From contig JAGZHZ010000020.1 of the NCBI GenBank assembly GCA_018366495.1, forward strand, positions 1 to 47,736: a DNA stretch of 47,736 nt, given 5' to 3'. The stretch's first letter is position 1; the number at the start of each line of letters is the position of its first letter. Shown piece after piece: positions 34,600 through 43,383 of the stretch. Under the pieces are notes generated by a model. The model worked only from the letters and a program-made list of their open reading frames with translations. It searched no databases and had not been told where the DNA came from. Origin of the DNA: Clostridiales bacterium. GTDB taxonomy: Bacteria > Bacillota > Clostridia > Lachnospirales > Lachnospiraceae. A program made the translations under genes and the position numbers.

Positions 34600-35553
34600 A
34601 TGATGAAAAAAATTATTTTTGTTACATTATCAGCTGCACTTACTTGTGCAATTCCGATGTCTGCAGGAGCAGAAAATCAGGAGAAAAAAGAAACGATTGT
34701 CATTACAAGTTTGAATGGAGAAAAACAGGAACAAAATTTAGAAGTGCCATATGATCCTGAACGCATTGCTATTCTTGATATGGCTTCTATGGATATTCTG
34801 GCAAATTTAGGAGTTGGAGATCGAATTATAGGTTCTGCTTCTACGTCACTGGAGTATCTTCAGGAATATGTAGAAAATGTGGATAATCTAGGGACAATAA
34901 AGGAAGCAGATTTAGAAGCAGTGATGGAATGCGATCCGGATATTATTTTTATTGGCGGACGATTAGCTTCTTCGTACGATGCTTTGAGTGAAATTGCACC
35001 GGTAGTTTATCTATCCACAGATACAGAAATAGGTGTTGTGGAGAGTGTGCGTAAAAATGCAGAGACAATCGCTTCGATTTTTGGAAGAGAGGATCAGGTT
35101 GCAGAAAAAATGGAAGGGTTTGAAGAGAGAATCCAGAATTTAAATTCAAAGTCAGAGGGAAAAACAGCAATTATTGGAATGTGTACAAGCGGCAGTTTCA
35201 ACGTACTTGGAAATGATGGACGCTGCTCTATCATCGGCAGAGAAATCGGATATGAAAATATCGGTATCGATGCACAGATTGATACTTCTACACACGGAAA
35301 CGAGGCATCTTTTGAATTTGTAGTAGAAAAAAATCCAGATTATATTTTTGTGATGGACAGAGATGCTGCCATTTCGACAGAAGGAGCAAAGCTGGCGCAG
35401 GAGATCATGGAAAATGAATTAGTGATGCAGACAGATGCATATAAGAATGGGAATGTAATTTATCTTGCAAATCCGGGAGTTTGGTATACAGCAGAGGGAG
35501 GAATCACAGCTTTAGATATCATGTTGTCAGATCTGGAAAGCGGTTTACAGTAA
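34600..35553 (+). CDS. Siderophore-binding protein (YclQ/FatB-like)
   Basis: This 317-residue substrate-binding protein of the two-lobe, single-helix-linked type has an N-lobe R-I-A-I-L-D-M-A-S-M-D-I-L segment, D-P-D-I-I-F-I-G-G-R, and C-lobe N-P-D-Y-I-F-V-M-D-R, all matching the YclQ catecholate-binder pattern. The signal peptide (1-23, ending S-A-G-A) has no proper lipobox: the only Cys lies inside the hydrophobic core, as A-L-T-C-A. Gram-positive binding proteins are normally lipid-anchored, so this one may be released or held by the permease. AAAGGAG is 6-7 bases before ATG 34600; a second ATG follows at once. Confidence 0.9.
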   Translation: MMKKIIFVTLSAALTCAIPMSAGAENQEKKETIVITSLNGEKQEQNLEVPYDPERIAILDMASMDILANLGVGDRIIGSASTSLEYLQEYVENVDNLGTIKEADLEAVMECDPDIIFIGGRLASSYDALSEIAPVVYLSTDTEIGVVESVRKNAETIASIFGREDQVAEKMEGFEERIQNLNSKSEGKTAIIGMCTSGSFNVLGNDGRCSIIGREIGYENIGIDAQIDTSTHGNEASFEFVVEKNPDYIFVMDRDAAISTEGAKLAQEIMENELVMQTDAYKNGNVIYLANPGVWYTAEGGITALDIMLSDLESGLQ

Positions 35554-35597
35554 AAGAAGAAAGAAAAGAGAAGCTGTCCATAATAAAATAGAGAAAT

Positions 35598-35648
35598 AAA
35601 AAAAGCGGTTTATGTAAGAAAAAGAAATTTTTACATAGACCGCTTTTA
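35598..35648. terminator. Bidirectional terminator between the iron importer and the minus-strand genes
   Basis: AAAAGCGGTTTATGTAA (35601-35617) pairs with TTACATAGACCGCTTTT (35631-35647), with one wobble and A/T-rich flanks on both sides. Confidence 0.85.
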
Positions 35649-35684
35649 AAGCTGCTTACCGGCTAATCAGCAAGCAGTTGATTT

Positions 35685-36443
35685 TTAGAAAGTTCCATCT
35701 TCTGTCTTAGGAGGCAATTCGCGATTTAAGTCTTGATAAAACGCAGCCATTGTAGAAGAAATATACGGAAGAACCCATATCATTCCGATAAAACAGGTGA
35801 TCAGAGACAACAGGATCAGCCCTAAAAAACTGATATTTAGATAAAAGAAACGCATTTTATTTCCGCGCATCATCTGGAAACTGATTTTTATAATCTGGGT
35901 AGTCCGCAGATCAGGATGGTCCATATAAATATAATAGCACATGGAAATGTTGATCCATAAAATGATGCTCAAGATAAAACACACAATGACAGTAAATAAA
36001 ATTATCAGTGTAAAAAATACATGATTGCTGAAATAGTCTCCGGACAATAGAGAAAGAGAATAGACTATATTGAGAGGAACCTGAATCAGCGAGGAAGCGA
36101 TCATGTAAAAAAGGGAAATACATAAAGCTTTATCGGAATGGTAACGGAATGCCAAAAAGAGATCGGAGATACGAACCTGCCAGCCGCGGTTTAAAGCGAG
36201 AAAGCAGTAGGAAACTCCGATACTGAGCATGGACATTAAAATGGAAAGCACCATATTTCCGATCATATCAATAAATCCAAAATTTAATCCAAAAGGAAAA
36301 AACAGCAGCCCAATCCAACTAAGAAAGAAACTCAAGGCAAAGTAAGAAAGGACAATTTCCACTGCGATCGTATAGTGGCCTTGCAGCCGACTCCTTGCAA
36401 ACGATTTTAATTCGGCGGAAGAACGTTTCATGTTGAAATTCAC
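35685..36443 (-). CDS. DUF975-family membrane protein
   Basis: This 252-residue (or 248) membrane protein has six or so hydrophobic segments. The cytosolic N-terminus M-K-R-S-S-A-E-L-K-S-F-A-R-S-R-L-Q-G-H-Y is typical of DUF975 proteins, common in Lachnospiraceae and of unknown function. The start is uncertain. GTG 36443 lies only one base after GGAG, while ATG 36431 is 13 bases from it and gives the family-like N-terminus. It follows the other minus-strand gene by 73 bases and is probably co-transcribed with it. Confidence 0.82.
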   Translation of the reverse strand: MNFNMKRSSAELKSFARSRLQGHYTIAVEIVLSYFALSFFLSWIGLLFFPFGLNFGFIDMIGNMVLSILMSMLSIGVSYCFLALNRGWQVRISDLFLAFRYHSDKALCISLFYMIASSLIQVPLNIVYSLSLLSGDYFSNHVFFTLIILFTVIVCFILSIILWINISMCYYIYMDHPDLRTTQIIKISFQMMRGNKMRFFYLNISFLGLILLSLITCFIGMIWVLPYISSTMAAFYQDLNRELPPKTEDGTF

Positions 36444-36516
36444 ACTCCATTTCTGTTATTTAATCCCCTGCTTCAAAACGTTTACTGGCGAAGCAGCAGG
36501 TAAGTTGACCATGCCG

Positions 36517-37044
36517 CTAAACCACATCATGCGGCTGTTCCGGCAGGGAATCAGGCGAAGGCATCTGTTCATAAGGTGTTCCGCCATAGAGATCATCAAT
36601 GAAATCGCTGTAATCATCATATCCATAAAAGTCATTAAACGGATCAGAAGAGTAAGGATCATATCCATATTTATCATAATATGCTTCCGGATCTTCCAGA
36701 ATCTGATAAGCGCGGTCCATAATTTCATTTACATCTCTGACAATGATGTTCCAGTTTTGATAGAGAAAGGAAACGGTGGAGTACGTTCCAATTGAGAATG
36801 AGACAGCGCTGATGATAATACTGCATTTGGCAAACTGGCTGATTTTCATTTTGCCGCCTTTTGAGAGAAGAGCAAACAAAATTGAAAGTCCAATCAGCAC
36901 TAAAGTAAATGGAAAGAAGGATAAAAACAATATAGAGAGAATAGAAAGCACAAAAGCAGCGGTTTCCATAGCGGACCTGCGCGGCGGTTTCTGCTCAAAA
37001 TTACCGGAAAAATTCGGATCTCCCTGGTACTGCTGATAATCCAT
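36517..37044 (-). CDS. Two-helix membrane protein with acidic Tyr/Asp-rich tail
   Basis: This 175-residue protein has a Pro/Gln-rich N-terminus, two transmembrane helices (about 28-62 and 70-92) in a DUF4190-like arrangement, and a tail with repeated Tyr-Asp pairs (about 115-160) that is strongly acidic. I recognise no precise family. AAAGGAG stands 8-9 bases before the ATG. It is first in the minus-strand pair with the DUF975 gene. The role is unknown. Confidence 0.75.
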   Translation of the reverse strand: MDYQQYQGDPNFSGNFEQKPPRRSAMETAAFVLSILSILFLSFFPFTLVLIGLSILFALLSKGGKMKISQFAKCSIIISAVSFSIGTYSTVSFLYQNWNIIVRDVNEIMDRAYQILEDPEAYYDKYGYDPYSSDPFNDFYGYDDYSDFIDDLYGGTPYEQMPSPDSLPEQPHDVV

Positions 37045-37204
37045 AGGACAAAACTCCTTTCAAATAATAATGTCTGTTGTGGCTATTCAAAATGATATCA
37101 CAGAAAAAGCGGAAAAACAAGAAGATCATCGAGACAGAGAGAATTTTGAGACGTGATAATAAAAAGATGAAAAATGCGTCTCAGGCATAATTTTGGGAAT
37201 GGTA

Positions 37205-37233
37205 TTGTAAATAAGATCAAGATGAGATATTAT
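37205..37233 (+). promoter_or_regulatory. Probable promoter of tex
   Basis: TTGTAA at 37205-37210 and TATTAT at 37228-37233 are separated by 17 bases, 38 bases before the ATG. Confidence 0.7.
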
Positions 37234-37271
37234 GGAGGACAGAAAAAGCAAAACAGACAAAGGAGAATCTA

Positions 37272-39569
37272 ATGGATATTAATAAGCGACTGAAAGAAGA
37301 ACTAAGCGTAGAACTTTGGCAGATCGAAGCAGCAGTAAAACTGATCGATGAGGGCAACACGATTCCTTTTATTTCACGTTATAGAAAAGAAGCAACAGGA
37401 GCGCTCAATGATGAAGTGCTTCGTAAATTATATGAACGTCTGAATTACCTGAGAAATCTGGAAGAAAAGAAAAAACAGGTTCTCTCCAGCATTGAGGAGC
37501 AGGGCAAACTGACAGAAGAGCTGAGAAAACAGATTTCAGATGCGGAGACGCTTGTTGTAGTGGAAGATCTGTACCGTCCATACCGTCCGAAGAGAAGAAC
37601 AAGAGCTACTATTGCAAAAGAGAAAGGGCTGGAACCTTTTGCAAACTTGATTTTACAGCAGACGACACAGAAGCCGCTTTTGGAGGAGGCAGAGGCTTTT
37701 GTATCAGAAGAAAAAGAAGTAAAAACAGGGGCTGAGGCGGTCGCAGGCGCATGTGATATTCTGGCGGAAATGATTTCAGATAAAGCAGATTACCGTATCT
37801 ATATCAGAAAGATTACAGAGCAGGAGGGAATCATCTGTTCAACGGCAAAAGATGAAAAGGCAGAGTCTGTGTATGATAAATATTACAGTTATGAGGAACC
37901 TGTTTCCAAGATTGCCGGTCATCGTGTACTGGCCTTAAACAGAGGAGAAAAAGAAAAATTTTTGACAGTTAAAATTAATGCGCCGGAAGAACGGATTCTG
38001 CGCTATCTGGAAAAACAGATTATCATAAATGAAAATCCAAACACACAGACTGTGCTGAAAGAAGTGATTGACGACAGCTATCACCGCCTGATTCAGCCTG
38101 CGATCGAGAGAGAAATTCGCAGTGAACTGACAGAAAAGGCGGAAGACAGTTCCATTGATGTCTTTGGAGAAAACTTAAAACAGCTCTTTATGCAGCCGCC
38201 GATTGCCGGAAAAGTTGTACTTGGATGGGATCCGGCTTTTAGAACAGGATGTAAACTGGCAGTGGTAGATGAGACAGGAAAGGTACTTGACACAACTGTG
38301 ATTTACCCGACAGCGCCGACGAATGATGCAAAAATCCGTGCGGCGAAAGAGACGATGGCAAAATTGATTGAAAAATATCATATCAATCTGATTTCCCTTG
38401 GAAATGGTACGGCGTCCAGAGAGTCTGAGATGGTGATTGCCGAATTTTTAAAGGAAAATAAATCAAACGTTCAGTATGTGATTGTAAATGAGGCTGGCGC
38501 TTCTGTTTATTCGGCAAGTAAGCTGGCGACAGAAGAATTTCCAAACTTTGATGTAGGACAAAGAAGCGCTGCATCCATTGCGAGAAGACTTCAGGATCCG
38601 CTTGCAGAGCTTGTAAAAATTGAACCAAAGTCCATTGGAGTGGGACAGTACCAGCATGATATGAATCAGAAAAAATTAGGGGAAGCGCTGTCTGGCGTTG
38701 TGGAAGACTGCGTCAATAAAGTCGGAGTAGATTTGAACACGGCAAGCGCATCTTTGCTGGAATATATCTCTGGAATTTCAAAGACCGTTGCCAAAAATAT
38801 CGTCACATACAGAGAAGAAAACGGACGTTTTTCAAACCGCAGACAGCTTTTGAAAGTGGCAAAATTAGGGCCGAAAGCATTTGAACAGTGCGCTGGATTC
38901 CTGCGGATTTTGGCAGGAGAAAACCCGCTCGATGCGACGAGTGTTCACCCGGAAAGCTATGCAGCGGCAGAAAAACTGCTGGAGAAAATGGGATATGAGG
39001 CTTCTGACATCACAGCAGGAAAACTGGCAGAGATCTCTAAAAAAATTCATGATTATAAAAGTCTGGCAGAGGAATTGAATGTAGGAGAGATGACGCTGAG
39101 AGATATTGTGAAGGAACTGGAAAAACCGGGACGTGACCCGAGAGAGGAAATGCCAAAACCGATTTTGAGAAGCGACGTCTTAGATATGAAAGACCTGAAA
39201 GAAGGAATGATTTTAAAAGGGACAGTGCGTAATGTCATTGATTTTGGCGCATTTGTCGACATTGGAGTTCATCAGGATGGACTCGTTCATATCTCAGAAA
39301 TGTCAGACAGCCGATTTGTGAAACACCCTCTGGATGCAGTCAGCGTCGGAGACGTTGTCAATGTACGGATTTTAAGCGTCGATCAGCAGAAAAAGAGAAT
39401 TTCCCTTAGTATGAAGCTGGACGGAACGGATAAGTCACAGAAAAAAGAACGAAAAGAAGAGAAGAGACAGCCGGTAAAGAAAGAGAAAAAAGAGCAAAGA
39501 AGAAGACAAAAAGAGAAAAAAGAACTCGATTTCAGCAAGCTGGCGAAAAACTGGAATATCAGACAGTGA
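37272..39569 (+). CDS. tex: Tex-like RNA-binding transcription accessory protein
   Basis: This 765-residue protein has the full Tex architecture: an N-terminal helical Tex domain (about 1-190; N-T-I-P-F-I-S-R-Y-R-K-E motif), a YqgF/RNase H-like domain (about 315-440; G-W-D-P-A-F-R-T-G-C-K), helix-hairpin-helix repeats (about 480-560) and an S1 domain (about 640-715; G-T-V-R-N-V-I-D-F-G-A-F-V-D-I-G). A very Lys/Arg-rich tail of about 45 residues is appended. Tex is a conserved nucleic-acid-binding protein linked to transcription and RNA stability. It is monocistronic with its own promoter. Confidence 0.96.
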   Translation: MDINKRLKEELSVELWQIEAAVKLIDEGNTIPFISRYRKEATGALNDEVLRKLYERLNYLRNLEEKKKQVLSSIEEQGKLTEELRKQISDAETLVVVEDLYRPYRPKRRTRATIAKEKGLEPFANLILQQTTQKPLLEEAEAFVSEEKEVKTGAEAVAGACDILAEMISDKADYRIYIRKITEQEGIICSTAKDEKAESVYDKYYSYEEPVSKIAGHRVLALNRGEKEKFLTVKINAPEERILRYLEKQIIINENPNTQTVLKEVIDDSYHRLIQPAIEREIRSELTEKAEDSSIDVFGENLKQLFMQPPIAGKVVLGWDPAFRTGCKLAVVDETGKVLDTTVIYPTAPTNDAKIRAAKETMAKLIEKYHINLISLGNGTASRESEMVIAEFLKENKSNVQYVIVNEAGASVYSASKLATEEFPNFDVGQRSAASIARRLQDPLAELVKIEPKSIGVGQYQHDMNQKKLGEALSGVVEDCVNKVGVDLNTASASLLEYISGISKTVAKNIVTYREENGRFSNRRQLLKVAKLGPKAFEQCAGFLRILAGENPLDATSVHPESYAAAEKLLEKMGYEASDITAGKLAEISKKIHDYKSLAEELNVGEMTLRDIVKELEKPGRDPREEMPKPILRSDVLDMKDLKEGMILKGTVRNVIDFGAFVDIGVHQDGLVHISEMSDSRFVKHPLDAVSVGDVVNVRILSVDQQKKRISLSMKLDGTDKSQKKERKEEKRQPVKKEKKEQRRRQKEKKELDFSKLAKNWNIRQ

Positions 39570-39622
39570 AAACAGAAAGAAGATCGTGTTGAGGAAAGGA
39601 GCAAGGCGCTTTGAAAAAACAC

Positions 39623-39651
39623 TTGAATCCTGAAATCAAAAAGAGTATAAT
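39623..39651 (+). promoter_or_regulatory. Promoter of the FMN-riboswitch transcript
   Basis: TTGAAT at 39623-39628 and TATAAT at 39646-39651 have a 17-base spacer and lie just before the riboswitch. Confidence 0.75.
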
Positions 39652-39671
39652 AAAAATGAATAAAGAAAATT

Positions 39672-39803
39672 CTTCGGGGCAGGGTGCGATTCCCTACCGG
39701 CGGTATAGTCCGCGACCCGCGAAAGCGGCTGATTTGGTGACTTCCTGATCGACAGAAACAGGGAAGAATTCCAAAACCGACAGTATAGTCTGGATGAGAG
39801 AAG
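39672..39803 (+). ncRNA. FMN riboswitch (RFN element)
   Basis: The conserved RFN segments appear in order: GGGGCAGGGTG, ATTCCCTACCGGCGGT, AGTCCGCGA, GATTTGGTGA, ATTCCAAAACCGACAGT and AGTCTGGATGAGAGAAG. FMN binding would favour the downstream terminator and shut off the riboflavin transporter. Confidence 0.96.
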
Positions 39804-39837
39804 AAAGAAAAGCATGATTTTAAACGTGCAGCTGATG

Positions 39838-39868
39838 TCCTCCGCAGAATTTCTGCGGAGGTTTTTTG
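39838..39868 (+). terminator. Riboswitch-controlled terminator
   Basis: CCTCCGCAGAA (39839-39849) pairs with TTCTGCGGAGG (39851-39861), then T6. A second repeat, AGGTTTTTT-GTT-AAAAAACCT (39860-39880), overlaps its right arm and could be an alternative structure. The leader from 39881 to the ribU start holds no other evident element. Confidence 0.88.
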
Positions 39869-40072
39869 TTAAAAAACCTCCGTGCAGGATGGATGTGAAG
39901 AACATGTCTTTTGACCAGAGAAGTATTTTCTGAATTTCAAATTGATATTTGCTTCTGATGTTAATCAGAGGAAAGCAGCTGTCTGTAGGAAAGCGGGAAA
40001 TGAAAACGGTTTTTCGGTGATCTGCAGAGAAGCGCAAAATGTGTAATCAAGAAAAGAAAAGGAGAAAAGACG

Positions 40073-40732
40073 ATGATGAGCAGCAACACACAGACAGCGA
40101 GACGTTCCGCAATGAATGTCCGCACAATGGCACAGATTGGAATGTTAGGCGCAGTGGCGATGGTTTTGATGTTTTTTGAAATCCCGCTTTGGTTTGCACC
40201 GCCGTTTTACAAGATTGATTTGAGTGAACTTCCCGTTTTAATCGGATGTTTTGCGATGGGACCAGTTGCAGGAGTTTTGATTGAACTGGTTAAAATTTTA
40301 CTGTATGTGGTCGTACATGGAACAACAACAGCAGGAGTGGGAGATATTGCCAACTTTTTGATTGGATGTTCTTTCATTGTTCCGGCAGGCCTGATCTATC
40401 GGAGAATGACAACAAAGAAGGGCGCTTTAATTGGAATGGCGGTGGGAACTGCTGTGATGACCGTGTTGGGATGTGTATTGAATGCGTATGTATTGCTTCC
40501 ATTTTATGCGGCCGCGTTTGGTATGCCGATGGATGCACTGGTGCAGATGGGAACAGCAGTCAATGCTGGAATTCAGGATGTATTCGGTTTTGTCATGCTT
40601 GCCGTTGCACCGTTTAACATTTTAAAGGGAATCCTTGTCTCAGGGCTGACTCTAGCATTATATAAAAATATCCGTCCGATTTTAAGAAGATCGTGGCGAA
40701 GCGATAAGGAGAAAAAAGATGCCGACGATTAA
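40073..40732 (+). CDS. ribU: Riboflavin ECF transporter S component RibU
   Basis: This 219-residue (216 from the second Met) substrate-specific membrane subunit takes up riboflavin together with the shared ECF energy-coupling module, which is not in this window. Six hydrophobic segments and the family phrases F-Y-K-I-D-L-S-E-L-P-V-L-I-G, G-P-x-A-G-V-L-I-E-L-V-K and D-I-A-N-F-L-I-G are visible. FMN riboswitch control supports the substrate. Two ATGs are adjacent (40073, 40076), with AAGGAGAAAAG just upstream. The stop overlaps the following NUDIX gene by 14 bases. Confidence 0.96.
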   Translation: MMSSNTQTARRSAMNVRTMAQIGMLGAVAMVLMFFEIPLWFAPPFYKIDLSELPVLIGCFAMGPVAGVLIELVKILLYVVVHGTTTAGVGDIANFLIGCSFIVPAGLIYRRMTTKKGALIGMAVGTAVMTVLGCVLNAYVLLPFYAAAFGMPMDALVQMGTAVNAGIQDVFGFVMLAVAPFNILKGILVSGLTLALYKNIRPILRRSWRSDKEKKDADD

Positions 40733-41327
40733 AAAAATTTCTAAACTGACAGAGAATAATCATTTAAATTTATATCAGCTGGATGCTGTCAATAAGGTAG
40801 GAAAAGAATTTCCATATTTTGTGGCTTCCAGGGCAAAAGAGACAGAGAAACTGAAGATTAAGACAAAAAATAACAAGCCCGACGGCGTGATTATCTACAG
40901 TGTATGCGGAGAAAATCGTGATAAAGTCGTTCTGGTGCGCCAGTATCGCTACAGCTTAGATGATTATATTTATGAATTTCCGGCAGGGTTGGTGGAAGAG
41001 GATGAAGATTTTAAAGAAGCTGCTGTGAGAGAATTAAAAGAGGAGACGGGCCTGGATCTGCAGCCGATAGAAGCAGATCCGATGTATGAAAAACCATATT
41101 TTACAACGATCGGTATGACAGATGAGTGCTGTGCCACGGTCTATGGATATGCTTCTGGCAAAGTGTCGAAGCAGGGCCAGGAGGACAGCGAAGAGATCGA
41201 GATTGTGCTGGCAGACCGTGAGGAAGTAAAACGTATTTTAAAAGAAGAGCGTGTGGCGATCATGTGCGCTTATATGCTGATGCACTTCTTAAAAGAAGAA
41301 AAAGATCCATTTTCTTTCCTGAAATAG
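40719..41327 (+). CDS. NUDIX hydrolase, ADP-ribose pyrophosphatase-like
   Basis: This 202-residue protein has a complete Nudix box, G-x5-E-x7-R-E-L-x-E-E-x-G-L, near residues 88-110. The substrate-side phrases V-V-L-V-R-Q-Y-R-Y and E-F-P-A-G are typical of ADP-ribose or nucleotide-sugar pyrophosphatases. It begins inside ribU (overlap 40719-40732) with AAGGAGAAAA as ribosome binding site within ribU. It is therefore co-expressed under the FMN riboswitch, and an FMN/FAD-related substrate is conceivable but not shown. A terminator follows at 41357. Confidence 0.9.
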   Translation: MPTIKKISKLTENNHLNLYQLDAVNKVGKEFPYFVASRAKETEKLKIKTKNNKPDGVIIYSVCGENRDKVVLVRQYRYSLDDYIYEFPAGLVEEDEDFKEAAVRELKEETGLDLQPIEADPMYEKPYFTTIGMTDECCATVYGYASGKVSKQGQEDSEEIEIVLADREEVKRILKEERVAIMCAYMLMHFLKEEKDPFSFLK

Positions 41328-41356
41328 AAAAATTGAGATCCGAAAAACAGTATTTG

Positions 41357-41402
41357 GAGATTTTGTGCAAAAAAGTATTTTGCACAGAATCTCTAAATTT
41401 TT
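41357..41402 (+). terminator. Intrinsic terminator after the NUDIX gene
   Basis: GAGATTTTGTGCAAAA pairs with TTTTGCACAGAATCTC with one mismatch, followed by TAAATTTTTA. The stretch 41403-41598 contains no supported gene. Confidence 0.75.
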
Positions 41403-41598
41403 ACCGTATTTCAGGTTTGGTGAAATATCTTCTTTAGTTTTTATAAAACCATGGCCAGAAAAACCATTCCTTTTAGATGACAGGCAGTTCACTTCAGAAA
41501 GAAATAGAGCGAGCGTTTTATATTCAGATTCTATTTTAAATATATTTTCCTGTTTTTCTTATCAGGAGAAAATTCAGAGGTAAGAATCGTTTCCCCGG

Positions 41599-41627
41599 TT
41601 GTAACACAAAATGCAGTGTGATATAAT
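41599..41627 (+). promoter_or_regulatory. Promoter of the tsaE-tsaB operon
   Basis: TTGTAA at 41599-41604 and TATAAT at 41622-41627 have a 17-base spacer. Confidence 0.75.
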
Positions 41628-41664
41628 GAGCCCATGCGCAGAAAACTTGAAGGAGGTGCAATGG

Positions 41665-42246
41665 ATGGAGGTAAAGTTTGAAGTCAGGATGAATACAAAG
41701 AAAATGTTTCACTTTTTAATGTATCATATTTATCACAGTTTTCAGGGACCTTTATCTCTGTTGTTTGCGGCGGCAGGAATTGGAGTCTGTATCTGGACAT
41801 ACGGTGATGTGGCGATGAACTGGACTGTTCTGTATGCTTTTTTTGGCATTTTGTTTTTGATCTATGAGCCCGTCAGCCTGTACTTAAAGGCGGCAACTCA
41901 GGTAAAACTAAATCCGGTTTTTAAAAAGCCGCTTACATATGTGATGAATGAAAAAGGAATTGTGACCATGCAGGGAGAACAGAAAGCAGAGATTCAATGG
42001 GAAGACTTAAGATCCATCAAGGAATCGAGATCTTATTTTTTCTGTTATACATCAAGGCAGAATGCTTTTATTTTTCCAAAGAAAGATTTTCAGGATCAGA
42101 GCGGCGATGCACAGCGGCTTTTGCGTGAAAAAAAGGAAATTTTAAAAACAAAGAGATACGATGACAAGACAGTGGATCACGAGCAGGAACCAGGGAATGA
42201 AGAGCAGACGATTACCGGAGGAAAGATAGAGAAAAATGATCATTGA
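41665..42246 (+). CDS. YcxB-like membrane protein
   Basis: This 193-residue protein has two transmembrane helices (about 27-70) and a C-terminal YcxB-like beta domain (about 80-140; Y-V-M-N-E-K-G-I-V-T-M-Q-G, then I-Q-W-E-D-L-R-S-I-K-E-S, then F-I-F-P-K-K). It ends in a charged tail. AAGGAGGTG at 41650-41658 fixes the ATG at 41665. It overlaps tsaE by 11 bases. YcxB-like proteins are of unknown function; this one may simply travel with the tRNA modification genes. Confidence 0.82.
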   Translation: MEVKFEVRMNTKKMFHFLMYHIYHSFQGPLSLLFAAAGIGVCIWTYGDVAMNWTVLYAFFGILFLIYEPVSLYLKAATQVKLNPVFKKPLTYVMNEKGIVTMQGEQKAEIQWEDLRSIKESRSYFFCYTSRQNAFIFPKKDFQDQSGDAQRLLREKKEILKTKRYDDKTVDHEQEPGNEEQTITGGKIEKNDH

Positions 42247-42661
42247 GACGAGAAGTGAGAAAGAGACATTTGAGCTGGGTAAAAAAATTGGAGAGAAGGC
42301 GAAACCGGGGCAGATCTACAGACTGGATGGAGATCTGGGAGTAGGAAAGACGATCTTTACAAAAGGAGTGGCGGCAGGACTTGGGATTTCGGAACCTGTC
42401 AGCAGTCCTACGTTTACGATTGTGCAGGTGTATGACGAAGGCAGAATGCCATTTTATCATTTTGATGTGTATCGAATCGGAGATCCGGAAGAGATGGAAG
42501 AGATCGGATATGAGGACTACTTTTTTGGAAAAGGGATCTGTATCATAGAATGGGCAAGCCTGATTGAAGAATTGCTTCCGGATCATATCATACGCGTGAC
42601 GATTGAGAAAGATCTGGACTATGGTTTTGAATACAGAAGAATTTCCATTGAGGAGGAATAA
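42236..42661 (+). CDS. tsaE: tRNA t6A ATPase TsaE
   Basis: This 141-residue P-loop ATPase assists the TsaB-TsaD complex in making N6-threonylcarbamoyladenosine at position 37 of ANN-decoding tRNAs. Walker A G-D-L-G-V-G-K-T is at about 31-38, and S-P-T-F-T-I-V and the H-F-D-V-Y-R segment are conserved. It overlaps the preceding gene by 11 bases, has AGGAAAG-type binding sequence in it, and is 2 bases from tsaB. Confidence 0.95.
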   Translation: MIIETRSEKETFELGKKIGEKAKPGQIYRLDGDLGVGKTIFTKGVAAGLGISEPVSSPTFTIVQVYDEGRMPFYHFDVYRIGDPEEMEEIGYEDYFFGKGICIIEWASLIEELLPDHIIRVTIEKDLDYGFEYRRISIEEE

Positions 42662-42663
42662 AA

Positions 42664-43377
42664 ATGAAAATATTAGCGCTTGACAGTTCAGGACTTGTCG
42701 CTTCTGTAGCAGTGGCAGAGGATGACAATCTGATTGCCGAATATACAGTGAATTATAAAAAGACACATTCCCAGACACTGCTTCCGATGCTGGATGAGAT
42801 TGCAAAGATGACAGAGCTGGATCTAAATACAATCGACGCGATTGCGGTAGCAGCGGGTCCTGGATCTTTTACGGGACTGCGGATCGGGTCTGCAACTGCA
42901 AAAGGTTTAGGACTTGCATTGAAAAAACCGCTGATACCGATTCCGACAGTGGAAGGACTTGCCTATAATTTATATGGCACAAAAGCATTGATCTGTCCTT
43001 TGATGGATGCCAGAAGAAATCAGGTCTACACGGGAATTTATGAATTTTCGGGAGAAAATTTTAAAAAAGTAGAAGATCAGATGGCTGTGCCGATTGAGGA
43101 AATCATCAGAAAACTGAATGAGACAGGCAGGGAAGTGATCTTTTTGGGAGATGGCGTATCCGTTTATAAAAAGGTGATTGAACAGCAGTGCAGTATCCCA
43201 TATTCCTTTGCACCGGCACATGTAAATAAACAGAGAGCTGGAGCATTGGCAGCGCTTGCACAGCAATATTTCCGTGAAGGAAAAATAGAAGATCCGGCAG
43301 AACATAAACCGGATTATCTTCGCTTGTCACAGGCAGAGAGAGAACGGATGGAAAAAGAAAAAGGACAAGAGGCATAG
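42664..43377 (+). CDS. tsaB: tRNA t6A complex scaffold TsaB
   Basis: This 237-residue ASKHA-fold protein forms the heterodimer with TsaD. The family start I-L-A-L-D-S-S-G, the A-A-G-P-G-S-F-T-G-L-R-I-G motif (about 60-72) and a Glu-rich C-terminal tail are present. The ATG follows GAGGAGG by 6 bases, directly after tsaE. rimI begins 7 bases downstream, as in many Firmicutes. Confidence 0.96.
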   Translation: MKILALDSSGLVASVAVAEDDNLIAEYTVNYKKTHSQTLLPMLDEIAKMTELDLNTIDAIAVAAGPGSFTGLRIGSATAKGLGLALKKPLIPIPTVEGLAYNLYGTKALICPLMDARRNQVYTGIYEFSGENFKKVEDQMAVPIEEIIRKLNETGREVIFLGDGVSVYKKVIEQQCSIPYSFAPAHVNKQRAGALAALAQQYFREGKIEDPAEHKPDYLRLSQAERERMEKEKGQEA

Positions 43378-43383
43378 CGCAGG

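Noticed and set aside
41365..41583. A 72-residue open frame between the NUDIX and YcxB-like genes
   Set aside because: It begins inside the terminator hairpin, lacks a ribosome binding site and shows no protein-like pattern.
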